The notes beneath the pieces were generated by a model that saw only the letters and a program-made list of their open reading frames with translations, did no database searches and was not told where the DNA came from. Shown one piece after another: positions 15,555 through 23,661 of a stretch of 34,060 bases of DNA. Each line of letters starts with the position of its first letter. The first letter of the stretch is position 1. The position numbers and the translations under genes are program-made. Source of the DNA: Planctomycetota bacterium (GTDB lineage Bacteria; Planctomycetota; UBA8108; JACQVS01). The DNA is taken from positions 1-34,060 of the forward strand of contig JANQLS010000172.1 in the NCBI GenBank assembly GCA_028280485.1, written 5' to 3'.

Positions 15555-16220
15555 TTACATCATCCCGGTCGAACGTTCGATCTGCTCGAGCCGATCGCTC
15601 AACGATTGAACGGTCGATTCCAATTCCTGGATGCGCTCTTCCAGAGCTGTCACCTGACTGGGCGGAGCAGGAGCTGGAGAAGAGGGAGATGAGCTACTAG
15701 GTCGAGAGAACGTTTCTTCCTCCGCTTTTGGTTCCTCACCTTCAGGGTAGAGAGTGTGTGCGTATTTAACGCCTCTTTTTCTCTCTTGAGGGCCGAGCCG
15801 GCGAATCAAAGGTTCTTCCCTTTGCATCAAGCTATCTAAGGAACCCACTAAATCATCTTGAGTGGCCATTCTCTTGGAGTTTGCCTTGAGCTCCCCATCG
15901 GTTTGAGGACCTCTGAGAAACAACTCACAAAGAATTGCGGCTTCCTGCTTGGTGACCTCGAAGACATCGCCAAAGCGATGGCGAAAACGATCGGTACGCC
16001 CTCCCGTAGTCTGCACTAAAGAAGCGAGTCCTCGTTGCCTCAACACGTCTAAGGCATCGAGGACGTCTCCTTCATCCAGATCGCTCTGAGGATTGCGACA
16101 ACTCTTTTGATTACAAGCATTGACGAGATAATTCAGTGTTAAAGGGTATTGATCGGGGGTGGTGTAACCCTTTTCGATCAAGACTCCAAGTACTCTTCGC
16201 TGATTGAAATCAAGCTGCAT
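15555..16220 (-). CDS. yceH: YceH/DUF480 family protein
   Basis: This is a YceH family protein with two winged-helix domains. The N-terminal one has LDFNQRRVLGVLIEKGYTTPDQYPLTLNYLVNACNQKSCRNP, the diagnostic family motif. The second has VTKQEAAILCELFLRGPQTDGELKANSKRM. Family length is about 215, and the 221 residues here fit. The last 25 residues form a short coiled coil (ALEERIQELESTVQSLSDRLEQIE), after a Ser/Pro-rich linker. The ATG at 16220 is preferred over a TTG one codon earlier, because AAAGGA lies eight bases before it. The ribosome binding site touches the rho stop codon, so translation of the two genes is likely coupled. The biochemical role of the family is not established. Confidence 0.93.
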   Translation of the reverse strand: MQLDFNQRRVLGVLIEKGYTTPDQYPLTLNYLVNACNQKSCRNPQSDLDEGDVLDALDVLRQRGLASLVQTTGGRTDRFRHRFGDVFEVTKQEAAILCELFLRGPQTDGELKANSKRMATQDDLVGSLDSLMQREEPLIRRLGPQERKRGVKYAHTLYPEGEEPKAEEETFSRPSSSSPSSPAPAPPSQVTALEERIQELESTVQSLSDRLEQIERSTGMM

Positions 16221-16232
16221 CAAACGATTCCT

Positions 16233-17900
16233 TTAAACTCGATCGGCATTCATCGAAAGCAAGAACTCCGCGTTGACTTTGGATTGTTTGAGTTTGGTTT
16301 TCAACAATTCCATCGATTCGACGGGATTCATATCGTTGAGAACTTTTCTCAAAACCCAAATTCTTCTTTGTTCTTCTGGATCCATCAAGAGCTCTTCTTT
16401 TCTGGTTCCACTGCGGGTGATGTCGATCGCAGGCCAGACCCGCTTATCTGCCAAACGACGATCGAGATGGAGCTCCATATTTCCGGTTCCTTTGAACTCT
16501 TCAAAGATAACCTCGTCCATTCGACTTCCAGTATCGATCAGTGCGGTAGCTAAAATGGTTAAGCTTCCACCCTCTTCGATATTTCTTGCCGCACCGAAGA
16601 ATCGTTTAGGTTTTTGGAGCGCACTAGCATCCACACCACCCGTAAGGATACGGCCGGAGTGGGGGACTTCCGTGTTGTAAGCTCGAGCTAAACGAGTGAT
16701 CGAATCGAGAAGCACAACGACATCTCGGCCGTATTCCACCATCCGCTTGGCTTTTTCAATCACCATGTCGGCGACTTGAACGTGGCGTGAAGCCGGTTCG
16801 TCAAAAGTGGAGCTAATCACTTCACCCTTCACGGAGCGCTCCATATCGGTGACCTCTTCGGGACGTTCATCGATAAGGAAGACGATCAAATCTACTTCAG
16901 GATTGTTGCGAGAGATACTGTTGGCGATCTTCTGCAAGAGGATCGTTTTTCCAGTACGGGGAGGAGCGACAATCAATCCCCGTTGACCCTTTCCGATGGG
17001 AGTGACGAGATCCATGATCCTCGTTTCGAGAATTTCAGGATCACACTCCATGATCAACCTCTCCTCGGGATAAAGAGGAGTGAGTTCATCAAAGTTAACC
17101 TTATCAGAAAGTTTTTCGGGGGGTTCATTATTGATCGCATCGACTCGAAGAAGCGCGAAGTATCTTTCGTTTTCTTTCGGCGGGCGGATCTGCCCCTTGA
17201 TCACGGTTCCGGTTCTCATTCCGAAACGTCGGATTTGAGAAGGACTGACGTAAATATCATCGGGACAAGGGTAGTAGCTGTAACGGGGTGATCTCAAGAA
17301 TCCAAACCCGTCGGGGAGGATTTCGAGGACACCTTCTCCGTACATGACACCATCTTTATTAACCCTCTCTTTGAGGATTTTAAAGATGAGATCACCCTTT
17401 TTAAGGCCAGTGTATTCGAGGATTCCTTCTTGGCGGGCGAGTTCTTGTAACTCCCCGATCGTCATCGTTTGAAGGTTGCCGACGTGGAGTTCAGAGGTTT
17501 CCTTAGAAGCGCTTTGATCTTGAGATGAATCTTCTGGTTCATCATCGTCGTCGTCTTCATCCTCGAAGTCCTCGGAATCATCTTCGTCGTCGTCTGCTTC
17601 ATCGAGGTCAGGCTCGTCGAAGTCGTCATCATCTTCTTCTTCGAGATCCTCCACTTCGGATCTCGCCAGAGGTGGAGCATCATCGGGCATAGCACCGAAC
17701 TCTAACTCTTGTTCCACGACTTCGGGTTCTTGAGTTTCCTCTTCGATCAAATCATCGAGTTCTTCAGGAACGATCTTCGTTCGTGAAGATTTAACTTTCT
17801 TTGTGACTTTAGATCGAGTGCTCGATCGAGGAGTCCGGGTCGTGGTTTTCTTTTTAGTCGCCTTCTTCTTCCTGACGACTTTTTTCTTCTTGGCAGCCAT
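16233..17900 (-). CDS. rho: Transcription termination factor Rho with a long charged N-terminal extension
   Basis: Rho is the hexameric RNA-translocating ATPase that ends transcription at C-rich untranslated RNA. The product has 555 residues against about 420 in E. coli. The excess is an N-terminal extension: a basic part (1-43, Lys/Arg repeats) and an acidic part (46-127, long Asp/Glu runs). The Rho N-terminal helical domain covers about 138-182. The cold-shock-type primary RNA site covers about 185-256 (GEGVLEILPDGFGFLRS). The RecA-type motor has Walker A APPRTGKT (312-319), catalytic Glu in DERPEEV (344-350) and Walker B DVVVLLDS (393-400). PPRTGKT replaces the E. coli PPKAGKT form. The gene lies between coaE and yceH on the same strand, 98 bp and 12 bp away, so an operon is likely. 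Confidence 0.98.
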   Translation of the reverse strand: MAAKKKKVVRKKKATKKKTTTRTPRSSTRSKVTKKVKSSRTKIVPEELDDLIEEETQEPEVVEQELEFGAMPDDAPPLARSEVEDLEEEDDDDFDEPDLDEADDDEDDSEDFEDEDDDDDEPEDSSQDQSASKETSELHVGNLQTMTIGELQELARQEGILEYTGLKKGDLIFKILKERVNKDGVMYGEGVLEILPDGFGFLRSPRYSYYPCPDDIYVSPSQIRRFGMRTGTVIKGQIRPPKENERYFALLRVDAINNEPPEKLSDKVNFDELTPLYPEERLIMECDPEILETRIMDLVTPIGKGQRGLIVAPPRTGKTILLQKIANSISRNNPEVDLIVFLIDERPEEVTDMERSVKGEVISSTFDEPASRHVQVADMVIEKAKRMVEYGRDVVVLLDSITRLARAYNTEVPHSGRILTGGVDASALQKPKRFFGAARNIEEGGSLTILATALIDTGSRMDEVIFEEFKGTGNMELHLDRRLADKRVWPAIDITRSGTRKEELLMDPEEQRRIWVLRKVLNDMNPVESMELLKTKLKQSKVNAEFLLSMNADRV

Positions 17901-17998
17901 GCCTACATGCCTTTCTTGCGAATTCGCGGACGAGTTTTTCTCTTCAATTTTGAATTTATACTTTTAATAAAAGGCCCTTTGCCTCTTGGATTCAATTT

Positions 17999-18610
17999 TC
18001 AATCGATTTTCCGAATCTCTTCGAGAATGAAATCAATCTGTTTTTTTGTTTCCTCTAACGACTTTGAATTATCGACAATCCAACGGGCGAGTTTTTTTTT
18101 GCTCTCTAAGGGAGTCTGCATTCTCTCTCTCCGAAGGAGTTCTTCTTCTGACCAACCTCGACTCGAACACCGTTTTTGACGAAGTTCAAAAGGGGCATCG
18201 ACAAAGATAAGGCCGTCGAGAGAGTTCATGACGGGTTCCCACTGATCGAGAAGGGCGGCATCCAAAATGAGGTGCTGCTCGTTTTCGACAGCAGCTGGTT
18301 CTCTTCGATATTGATCAATTTTCTTTAGAATTTTAGATTGGATCCTCGGATGGGTGATCTGATTGAGCTCTTCAAGCATCTCCCGATCATTAAAAACCAA
18401 CGATCCCAATTGCGAACGATCGACTTGACCTGTATTCGCATCAAAGACCTCTCCACTAATTCGAGCACGAATCTCTTCCCTCACTTCTTCGAGCTCTAAG
18501 ATCTGATGGCCAATCTGGTCGGCATCGATCGTGGAATGCCCGCAATCTATGAAATAGCGGGTCACTTCACTCTTCCCTGATCCGATTCCTCCCAAGATTC
18601 CAATGATCAT
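17999..18610 (-). CDS. coaE: Dephospho-CoA kinase
   Basis: CoaE phosphorylates the 3'-hydroxyl of the ribose in dephospho-CoA using ATP, the final step of coenzyme A synthesis in the cytoplasm. The 203-residue product matches the usual length. The P-loop is GILGGIGSGKSEV (residues 4-16), followed by the substrate-binding IDADQIGHQIL (29-39). The CoA-domain signature THPRI (about 86-90) and the LID-type region RCSSRGWSEEELLRRERMQTPLESKKKLARWIVDNS are present. The ATG at 18610 begins MIIGILGG, as expected. It is the first gene of a probable coaE-rho-yceH transcript on the minus strand. Confidence 0.96.
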   Translation of the reverse strand: MIIGILGGIGSGKSEVTRYFIDCGHSTIDADQIGHQILELEEVREEIRARISGEVFDANTGQVDRSQLGSLVFNDREMLEELNQITHPRIQSKILKKIDQYRREPAAVENEQHLILDAALLDQWEPVMNSLDGLIFVDAPFELRQKRCSSRGWSEEELLRRERMQTPLESKKKLARWIVDNSKSLEETKKQIDFILEEIRKID

Positions 18611-19132
18611 CGATTTGAATACACTTCTCAGATCTTTCGCTTATCAACTCTCAGTGGAATGGAAGTCGAGGTTTACTATTCCAAGGTGATCCCAATCGAA
18701 ACCGGTATGGAAGCCCGCAGAGCATGGATGATCCAACACTCAGTCTGCTTTGTTCTAGCAGAGATTCAGGGAAGTAGGAATTAGGGAAAGACTTGAAACA
18801 GTGAAAACTTGAATAGGGGGGTTGAATCTTTGGGGGGAATGAACTTCCTGGATTCTAACCTAAAAAGTGGCGGAACCCCAATCATTCTCAGTTCCTATTT
18901 AGAGAAGAACTCTACCGAAAAGTGAGTTTTGAGAATGATGTCAGCAAAAAGCAGAAATATTAGCCTGATTCCTCTGGCATTCTTCTGGCCTTCATCTGGG
19001 GGAGGAGGTGGGAATTCCAACTGCACTTCCTTTTCTTAAGCTAATAAATACTCTTAACTTGAGTACGAGTCAAGTCCCTTTTCAGGGCTTGCTTGAGCAC
19101 GATTTTAAATTAGGAGATTTTACTGATTCACG
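18611..19132. other. Intergenic region upstream of coaE
   Basis: No gene is visible. The only clear structure is a 10-bp perfect inverted repeat, ATCATTCTCA (18881-18890) and TGAGAATGAT (18930-18939), separated by 39 bases. The promoter of coaE must lie here but no box pair stands out. Confidence 0.5.
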
Positions 19133-19436
19133 TTTATCCCTCGCTAAAGCTTCGGGCTTCCCGGGCATTTTTTGCCTTTGATGCTTAATTAGTTCCTGTT
19201 GATTAAACAGGAACTAAACCGAGTTGGGATCAACTCGGCCGCTGAACGTAGGCTCGTAGAGTCTACGTTCAGCGGAGTGGAAGCAAATCGTAGATTTGCT
19301 GGAACGGTTGAATCTTCCTCCGAAGGAGCAAGATTCAACAGAAACTAATTAGGGCAAGGGGTTTCCGCGTGGATCTACACACCCATTTATTTGAAATAAC
19401 CAACCGGGGAAGCCCGAAGCTTTAGCGAGGGATAAA
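19133..19436. repeat. Family 2 element interrupted by a five-hairpin element
   Basis: The ends are a perfect 30-bp inverted repeat (19133-19162 and 19407-19436) that begins TTTATCCCTCGCTAAAGC. The interior is inverted relative to the intact copy at 12151-12286. The right part (GGGTTTCCGCGTGGATCTACA, then TTTGAAATAACCAACC) and the left part (CATTTTTTGCCTTTGATG) align with that copy. Between them lies the 166-bp five-hairpin copy B. Removing the insert leaves an element of about 144 bp. Confidence 0.88.
19186..19351 (-). repeat. Five-hairpin repeat element, copy B (complete, nested)
   Basis: This copy is the same length as copy A (166 bp), inverted, and bounded by TAATTA at both ends. Reading on the minus strand, H1 is GTTGAATC with GATTCAAC, a compensated change from copy A. 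H2 is AGCAAATC/GATTTGCT. H3 is extended to a stem of about 16 pairs (CCGCTGAACGTAG with CTACGTTCAGCGG). H4 and H5 are as in copy A. It sits inside a family 2 element. Confidence 0.9.
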
Positions 19437-20363
19437 TGAACAGACTCGCTCTTCTATCCTAATGACCTGATGTTTAAATCCCATGTTCTCAACTGACCTT
19501 TGATTGAGGAAAACTCTGAGATCGCCAAATTTTCCTGAATTCCTAGTATTACGAGGCTGAACTTTGGCTCGATGAGCACCCGTAAAGCATTTACATATAG
19601 CTATTTAAGATCTATTTAGATTCTTGCTTGGGGTTTGGGGGCCGGAAGGGGTAAATTAGTTGATTGGTTTTGGAACTGCGATGAGAGTGAAAAGCTCAAG
19701 AGCTGCCTAATTAGACTCTAATGAGGAATCTACTGAAAATGGGCTAAGCCCTCCTCTAGTCCGAGAGACGTTCCGAGGATCCATTTTCGATTCAAATTTA
19801 GAAGGAATTTAAAAAGCTCGCTAGAAATCGCAGAGTCTCCAGTTGATTTTCCTGAAGTTCTGATAAACTTGCAGGAATCGACGAGCTAATTCTAGCCTTC
19901 GCTTCGGGCTCGATCCCGGCCATATTAAATCGATTGGCGGACAGATCTTATCTTTTTGCCAGTTGACGAGCTTAGGGATTATGACAGACACAGTACCTTC
20001 AAGAAGTACTCACTCTGAGCCTGAAGAAGAATTACCATAGTCATTGCGCACGGAAAGTATTTATGTGCTCCTCTTGTGCTCACAGTATGGTTTCTTTTTC
20101 AGTTCTAAGAATGATTCTGTACTCAAGAGTTCCGGCAGTTGAGAAGGATCCCATCCAGATCTTCTCTTTCTAAGCAGAATTGGCTGGTTAGAAAAACTAT
20201 AAAATCGTTTCAGCCGTCTTCAGAGAACTTCTTTCAAGCTCTATAGAAAGCTGAATATAAACACAACTAGTCTTGCACCAACGAAGTCTACCTCTTTGAT
20301 TCGGTTCAGAATGAACGGTTTATCATCGAGGTCTACCCATGATCCCTACTGGGAGGTCTATCC
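19437..20363. other. Intergenic region without identifiable content
   Basis: I find no open frame with a ribosome binding site, RNA gene or strong hairpin here. The last part must contain the promoter of the following gene. Confidence 0.5.
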
Positions 20364-21581
20364 ATGGCTCAACGGGAAGGTTCCATTTACCTTAGTTTAT
20401 TTGTCGCATCGTTTCTCTTATTCGCGATGGCCGTCGTCGCTGCGTTCTGGCTCCATGGCGAAACTGAACGGCTCAAAGGTGAGATTCAGGAAGAGAAAAG
20501 TAAATTTGCTGAAGCCGAACTCAACTCTCGTAAGTTAACCGACGAACGAGATAAGCTTCGCGTCCTCATCGCTGGTCCTACCGGTGCCGATGATTGGCCG
20601 GGTGAAGCTCAGTATCTCGATGAACTCAAAAACTTAGAGACCGATTTCAATGAAATCCTCGAAAGCGAGAATACTGATCTCAACAAGGCGAATTTCGGTG
20701 CTTTAACCGAGCCTTACAGTCACTTGGTTAGCTTGGTCAACAACTTGGCCTCAGAACGTAATACTCTTCGCATCAGTGCAGAATCGAAGCGTAAAGAGGT
20801 GACCACCCTTAGAGACAGTCACGCTCGAGTTCGACAAGATTTAGACGCTGACAAAACTAAAATCTCTGAAGAGTTGGCTACCGTTCAAACTCAATTGGAA
20901 GAAGCCGAACAACAATCTCGAACTAAGATCGACGATCTCAGCAACGAGAACGAAGAGCACTTAGAAGAGATCGATCGGCTGAAAAGAGAAAACCAACGCC
21001 AAGTGGCGATTCTCACCAACGAAATTCGCACCCTGAAATTGCGCTTAGACGTCCTCAACGAAGAACGAAATGCTGTTAAATCTATCGAAGACGTCCTCGC
21101 CGACGGTTCGATCATCGACGTCGAATCTCGTAGTGGTTTAGCTTGGATCAACTTAGGTCGTGACGACAACCTCCGAAATGGCGTTGTCTTCCGTATCTTC
21201 CAAGATATCGGCGGGAAAAAGGTCTGGAAAGGCCGCTTAGAAGTTCGCCGAGTCGACCAAGAATACAGCCAAGTCAAAATCCTCGAACAAGTATCAGCCT
21301 TGAATCCTATCGCTGCTGGCGATAATATCACCAGTGTCTTCTACGATAGAAACTCGAAGCCCTTGTTCGTCTTCGCTGGAGACAAAGGAACGATCAAGTT
21401 GGATTCTATCAAGCGAAAATTGCAATCCATGGGTGCTAACGTCCAAGAAGAAGTTGGAGTTAACACCAGTTTCTTAGTCGCCTTGAAAGACTACGAAGGA
21501 ACCAGTGCTTACCAAGCTGCGAAAGACTTGGGAGTAACGATCATGACGGAAAGAGATCTCATGGAGTATCTCGGACGCTGA
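20364..21581 (+). CDS. Membrane-anchored coiled-coil protein with a BRCT-like C-terminus
   Basis: The product is 405 residues. One transmembrane helix covers about 9-30 (LSLFVASFLLFAMAVVAAFWL). A long coiled coil runs from about 32 to 250, rich in Glu, Lys, Arg and Leu heptads. A beta-rich domain follows at about 255-325 (ADGSIIDVESRSGLAWINLGRDDNLRNGVVFRIFQ, then KGRLEVRRV). The end, about 328-405, is BRCT-like: PLFVFAGDKGTIKLDSIKRKLQSMGANVQEEVGVNTSFLVAL, then AKDLGVTIMTERDLMEYLG. BRCT folds bind phosphopeptides or DNA ends, but here only the fold is inferred. GGGAGG lies eight bases before the ATG at 20364. Codon use is uniform and the gene looks well expressed. The five-hairpin copy C follows 25 bp after the stop codon. 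Confidence 0.87.
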   Translation: MAQREGSIYLSLFVASFLLFAMAVVAAFWLHGETERLKGEIQEEKSKFAEAELNSRKLTDERDKLRVLIAGPTGADDWPGEAQYLDELKNLETDFNEILESENTDLNKANFGALTEPYSHLVSLVNNLASERNTLRISAESKRKEVTTLRDSHARVRQDLDADKTKISEELATVQTQLEEAEQQSRTKIDDLSNENEEHLEEIDRLKRENQRQVAILTNEIRTLKLRLDVLNEERNAVKSIEDVLADGSIIDVESRSGLAWINLGRDDNLRNGVVFRIFQDIGGKKVWKGRLEVRRVDQEYSQVKILEQVSALNPIAAGDNITSVFYDRNSKPLFVFAGDKGTIKLDSIKRKLQSMGANVQEEVGVNTSFLVALKDYEGTSAYQAAKDLGVTIMTERDLMEYLGR

Positions 21582-21606
21582 GTCGCTGAGTCGCTGATTT
21601 TTTCAA

Positions 21607-21822
21607 GTTGAAACAAAAGCTCCTACGGAGCTTGTTTCAACCGTTCCGGCAAATCTCAACCTTGTCTTTGGCATAGCCCGTTGGGCTGCGGCCTCCACTC
21701 CGCTAAACAGAGGCTTATAGAGCCTCTGCAGCAATAATGGAATAAAGACCTATGGGTCTTTATTCAAGGCCGAGTTGATCCCAACTCGGCATAGCTACTG
21801 TTCAATCAACAGGAACTAATCT
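21607..21822 (+). repeat. Five-hairpin repeat element, copy C (expanded, left tip lost)
   Basis: H1 is GTTGAAAC 21607-21614 with GTTTCAAC, capped by GCTCC/GGAGC, where copies A and D have ACTCC/GGAGT. H2 is broken and replaced by unrelated sequence containing an AGCCC/GGGCT hairpin. H3 is CAGAGGCT with AGCCTCTG. A new 11-bp hairpin (GAATAAAGACC 21740-21750 with 21755-21765) is inserted before H4. H4 is unchanged and H5 is slightly mismatched. The right tip, CAACAGGAAC then TAAT, is intact. Only the left TAATTA tip is missing. Confidence 0.85.
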
Positions 21823-21823
21823 A

Positions 21824-21847
21824 GTTTTGATTCTTAGGAATCAAAAC
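21824..21847 (+). repeat. Hairpin adjoining copy C
   Basis: GTTTTGATTC (21824-21833) and GAATCAAAAC (21838-21847) form a perfect 10-bp stem with loop TTAG. It is not present beside the other copies. Confidence 0.6.
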
Positions 21848-21873
21848 CACTATGTGACAGCTACAATTTGAGC

Positions 21874-21928
21874 AAAACCCAGAAAGTAACATTCAGACTC
21901 TGAGTGTTTACTTCCTGGGTTTTTTTTA
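21874..21928 (+). terminator. Intrinsic terminator upstream of tatC
   Basis: AACCCAG and AAGTAA pair with TTACTT and CTGGGTT, with an inner CATTCAG/CTGAGTG stem, followed by TTTTTTTT (21919-21928). It can end transcription from the BRCT-like gene and insulate tatC. The remaining 21929-22225 holds no gene; the tatC promoter presumably lies there. Confidence 0.9.
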
Positions 21929-22225
21929 TTGCTCGAGTGAGGGGGCCTTCAGGCTGGCTTTTCCTACCGGAATGAACCCAAATTCGACGTTTTCGGAAAT
22001 CTTGAACGGACTTCCTCGATGTTCAATCGAGGGGCTCCAATAGTAGCTTAAAAGTGATAAAATTGGCGTTTGCGGTTTTAGCTCAACCGGTACGGCCCCT
22101 TGCCATGGATTCATGGCAAAACCGACCTTTAAGAGACGAAACTTGCGTTCTGACGAGACGTCGTTATTCTTGTCAGGCTCTCGAAACCGCGACCCGTAAC
22201 CCCTTGAGATCTAAGGTGAATTCCC

Positions 22226-23587
22226 ATGCGTGAAGTCCGAATGACATTCGGCGAACATCTCGAAGAACTGCGCTCGAGAATTATCATGAGCCTCGTCTGG
22301 CTGGGGATAGCTCTGGTGGTGTCATTTGTCTTTGGCAACACCTTTATGGAGGTCACTTTAGGCCCTCACGAAGAAGCCATTTCAGAGGCGCTCAATCAGC
22401 GCATGCATAAGAAGCTAACTGAATTGGAGGAAGGCTTTGACGAATTAGAGAAAAAGGTATCCGAAGGTGGATCTTGGGATCTCCTTTTCACTCGAGAAAT
22501 CCAAGCGGTAGCTTCGTTAAAAACGAGCCAAAGGATTGAGAACCTTTCCTCGAGCTTAGAAGCTCTCTTTCAATCTCAAGATCCGGCAGAACGTGAAAGA
22601 GTCAAGACTCAGGTTGCTGCCTTTACGCAGGAACTCGCGCTTTCAATTCAAGACCTCATGGCTAAGGAGGTCACCCCTCTTAACGATCGAGACTACGTAG
22701 AAAAGTTTGAGCGCTTCCATAAGAGGCTGAATGACATCTCAAAAGAACTGGAACCGAGCGCAGTACAGAAAAGCTTAGGATTAGGAAAGAGCTTTAAGAG
22801 TATTGTGGATCGAGTTGAAAAATTTCTCATCTTTTTAAACGCCCGTAAAAAAGCTGTGGGGGATCACTACAATACGTTTGAAGAAGTGGCAGCCATCAAA
22901 GCTCACGCAGGTCAAGTCCTCAGCGACAAGAAGGCTCGAGAGACCTTGGAGTTGATCGAAAAACTTCATGAAGACTGCCTGAAAGCCATCGAGGATTTCG
23001 GCAAAAAGAAAGCTAATCCGACTGTCATTCTAAAGTACCAAGAAGGATTCATGAGCTACTTCAAAGTAGCTTTAATCTTTGCGCTCTTCTTCGCCTTGCC
23101 TTTGATCCTCTACGAAGCCTGGAAGTTTGTGGGTGCGGGTCTCTACGATCACGAACAACGGTATGTGTTGATTTTCCTCCCGTTCTCCATCGGCCTTTTC
23201 GTAGCAGGAAATCTCTTCGGGTATTTCTGGATGGTTCCATATGGATTGAGATTCTTAGCGAGCTGGGGAGCCAATTACTCTGAATTGATGTTCAGCCTGG
23301 GAAGCTATATTGGACTTTTCTTTACCCTAACCATTTTATTAGGGCTCGTATTCCAAACTCCGCTCCTCATGCTCTTCCTATACCAAATCGGAATCGTGCG
23401 CCCTCAGGGATTTGCCGCAGCCCGAAAATATACCCTCTTGGGTGCCGTAATCTTCTCGACTATGGTTACGCCTCCCGACCCCTTGAGTTGGGCGATGATG
23501 GCCGGGCCGATCATGGTCCTCTACGAATTGGGTTACAGAATCTGCTCTGTTTTAGAAAAACGAAAAGTTAAGAAGGCAAAGAGTTGA
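22226..23587 (+). CDS. tatC: TatC, Sec-independent translocase subunit with a large periplasmic insertion
   Basis: TatC is the receptor of the twin-arginine pathway, which exports folded proteins across the cytoplasmic membrane. The core is conserved: N-terminal HLEELRSRI (11-19) with the signal-peptide-binding Glu, AWKFVGAGLYDHEQR (298-312) with the second Glu at 310, and TPPDPLS (415-421). Six hydrophobic helices can be placed at about 20-40, 277-296, 313-334, 356-390, 400-414 and 422-440. The protein is 453 residues where most TatC are 240-270. The excess is about 215 residues (about 50-268) between helices 1 and 2, mostly charged heptad-like helix, predicted to be outside the membrane. 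AAGGTGA precedes the ATG at 22226; an ATG at 22241 is a possible alternative. No tatA or tatB lies in the window. Confidence 0.95.
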   Translation: MREVRMTFGEHLEELRSRIIMSLVWLGIALVVSFVFGNTFMEVTLGPHEEAISEALNQRMHKKLTELEEGFDELEKKVSEGGSWDLLFTREIQAVASLKTSQRIENLSSSLEALFQSQDPAERERVKTQVAAFTQELALSIQDLMAKEVTPLNDRDYVEKFERFHKRLNDISKELEPSAVQKSLGLGKSFKSIVDRVEKFLIFLNARKKAVGDHYNTFEEVAAIKAHAGQVLSDKKARETLELIEKLHEDCLKAIEDFGKKKANPTVILKYQEGFMSYFKVALIFALFFALPLILYEAWKFVGAGLYDHEQRYVLIFLPFSIGLFVAGNLFGYFWMVPYGLRFLASWGANYSELMFSLGSYIGLFFTLTILLGLVFQTPLLMLFLYQIGIVRPQGFAAARKYTLLGAVIFSTMVTPPDPLSWAMMAGPIMVLYELGYRICSVLEKRKVKKAKS

Positions 23588-23661
23588 CGTAAGGGGCGTT
23601 CTGATGGAAAACAGGGGATTCATCAAACTCATTTACGTCAACTGAAGAGAGAGGGTCGATC

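Noticed and set aside
17901..17915. Start-stop mini-frame ATG TAG (17908-17903) in the rho leader
   Set aside because: It sits in the spacer between the rho ribosome binding site and the rho ATG; it is more likely chance than a regulatory peptide.
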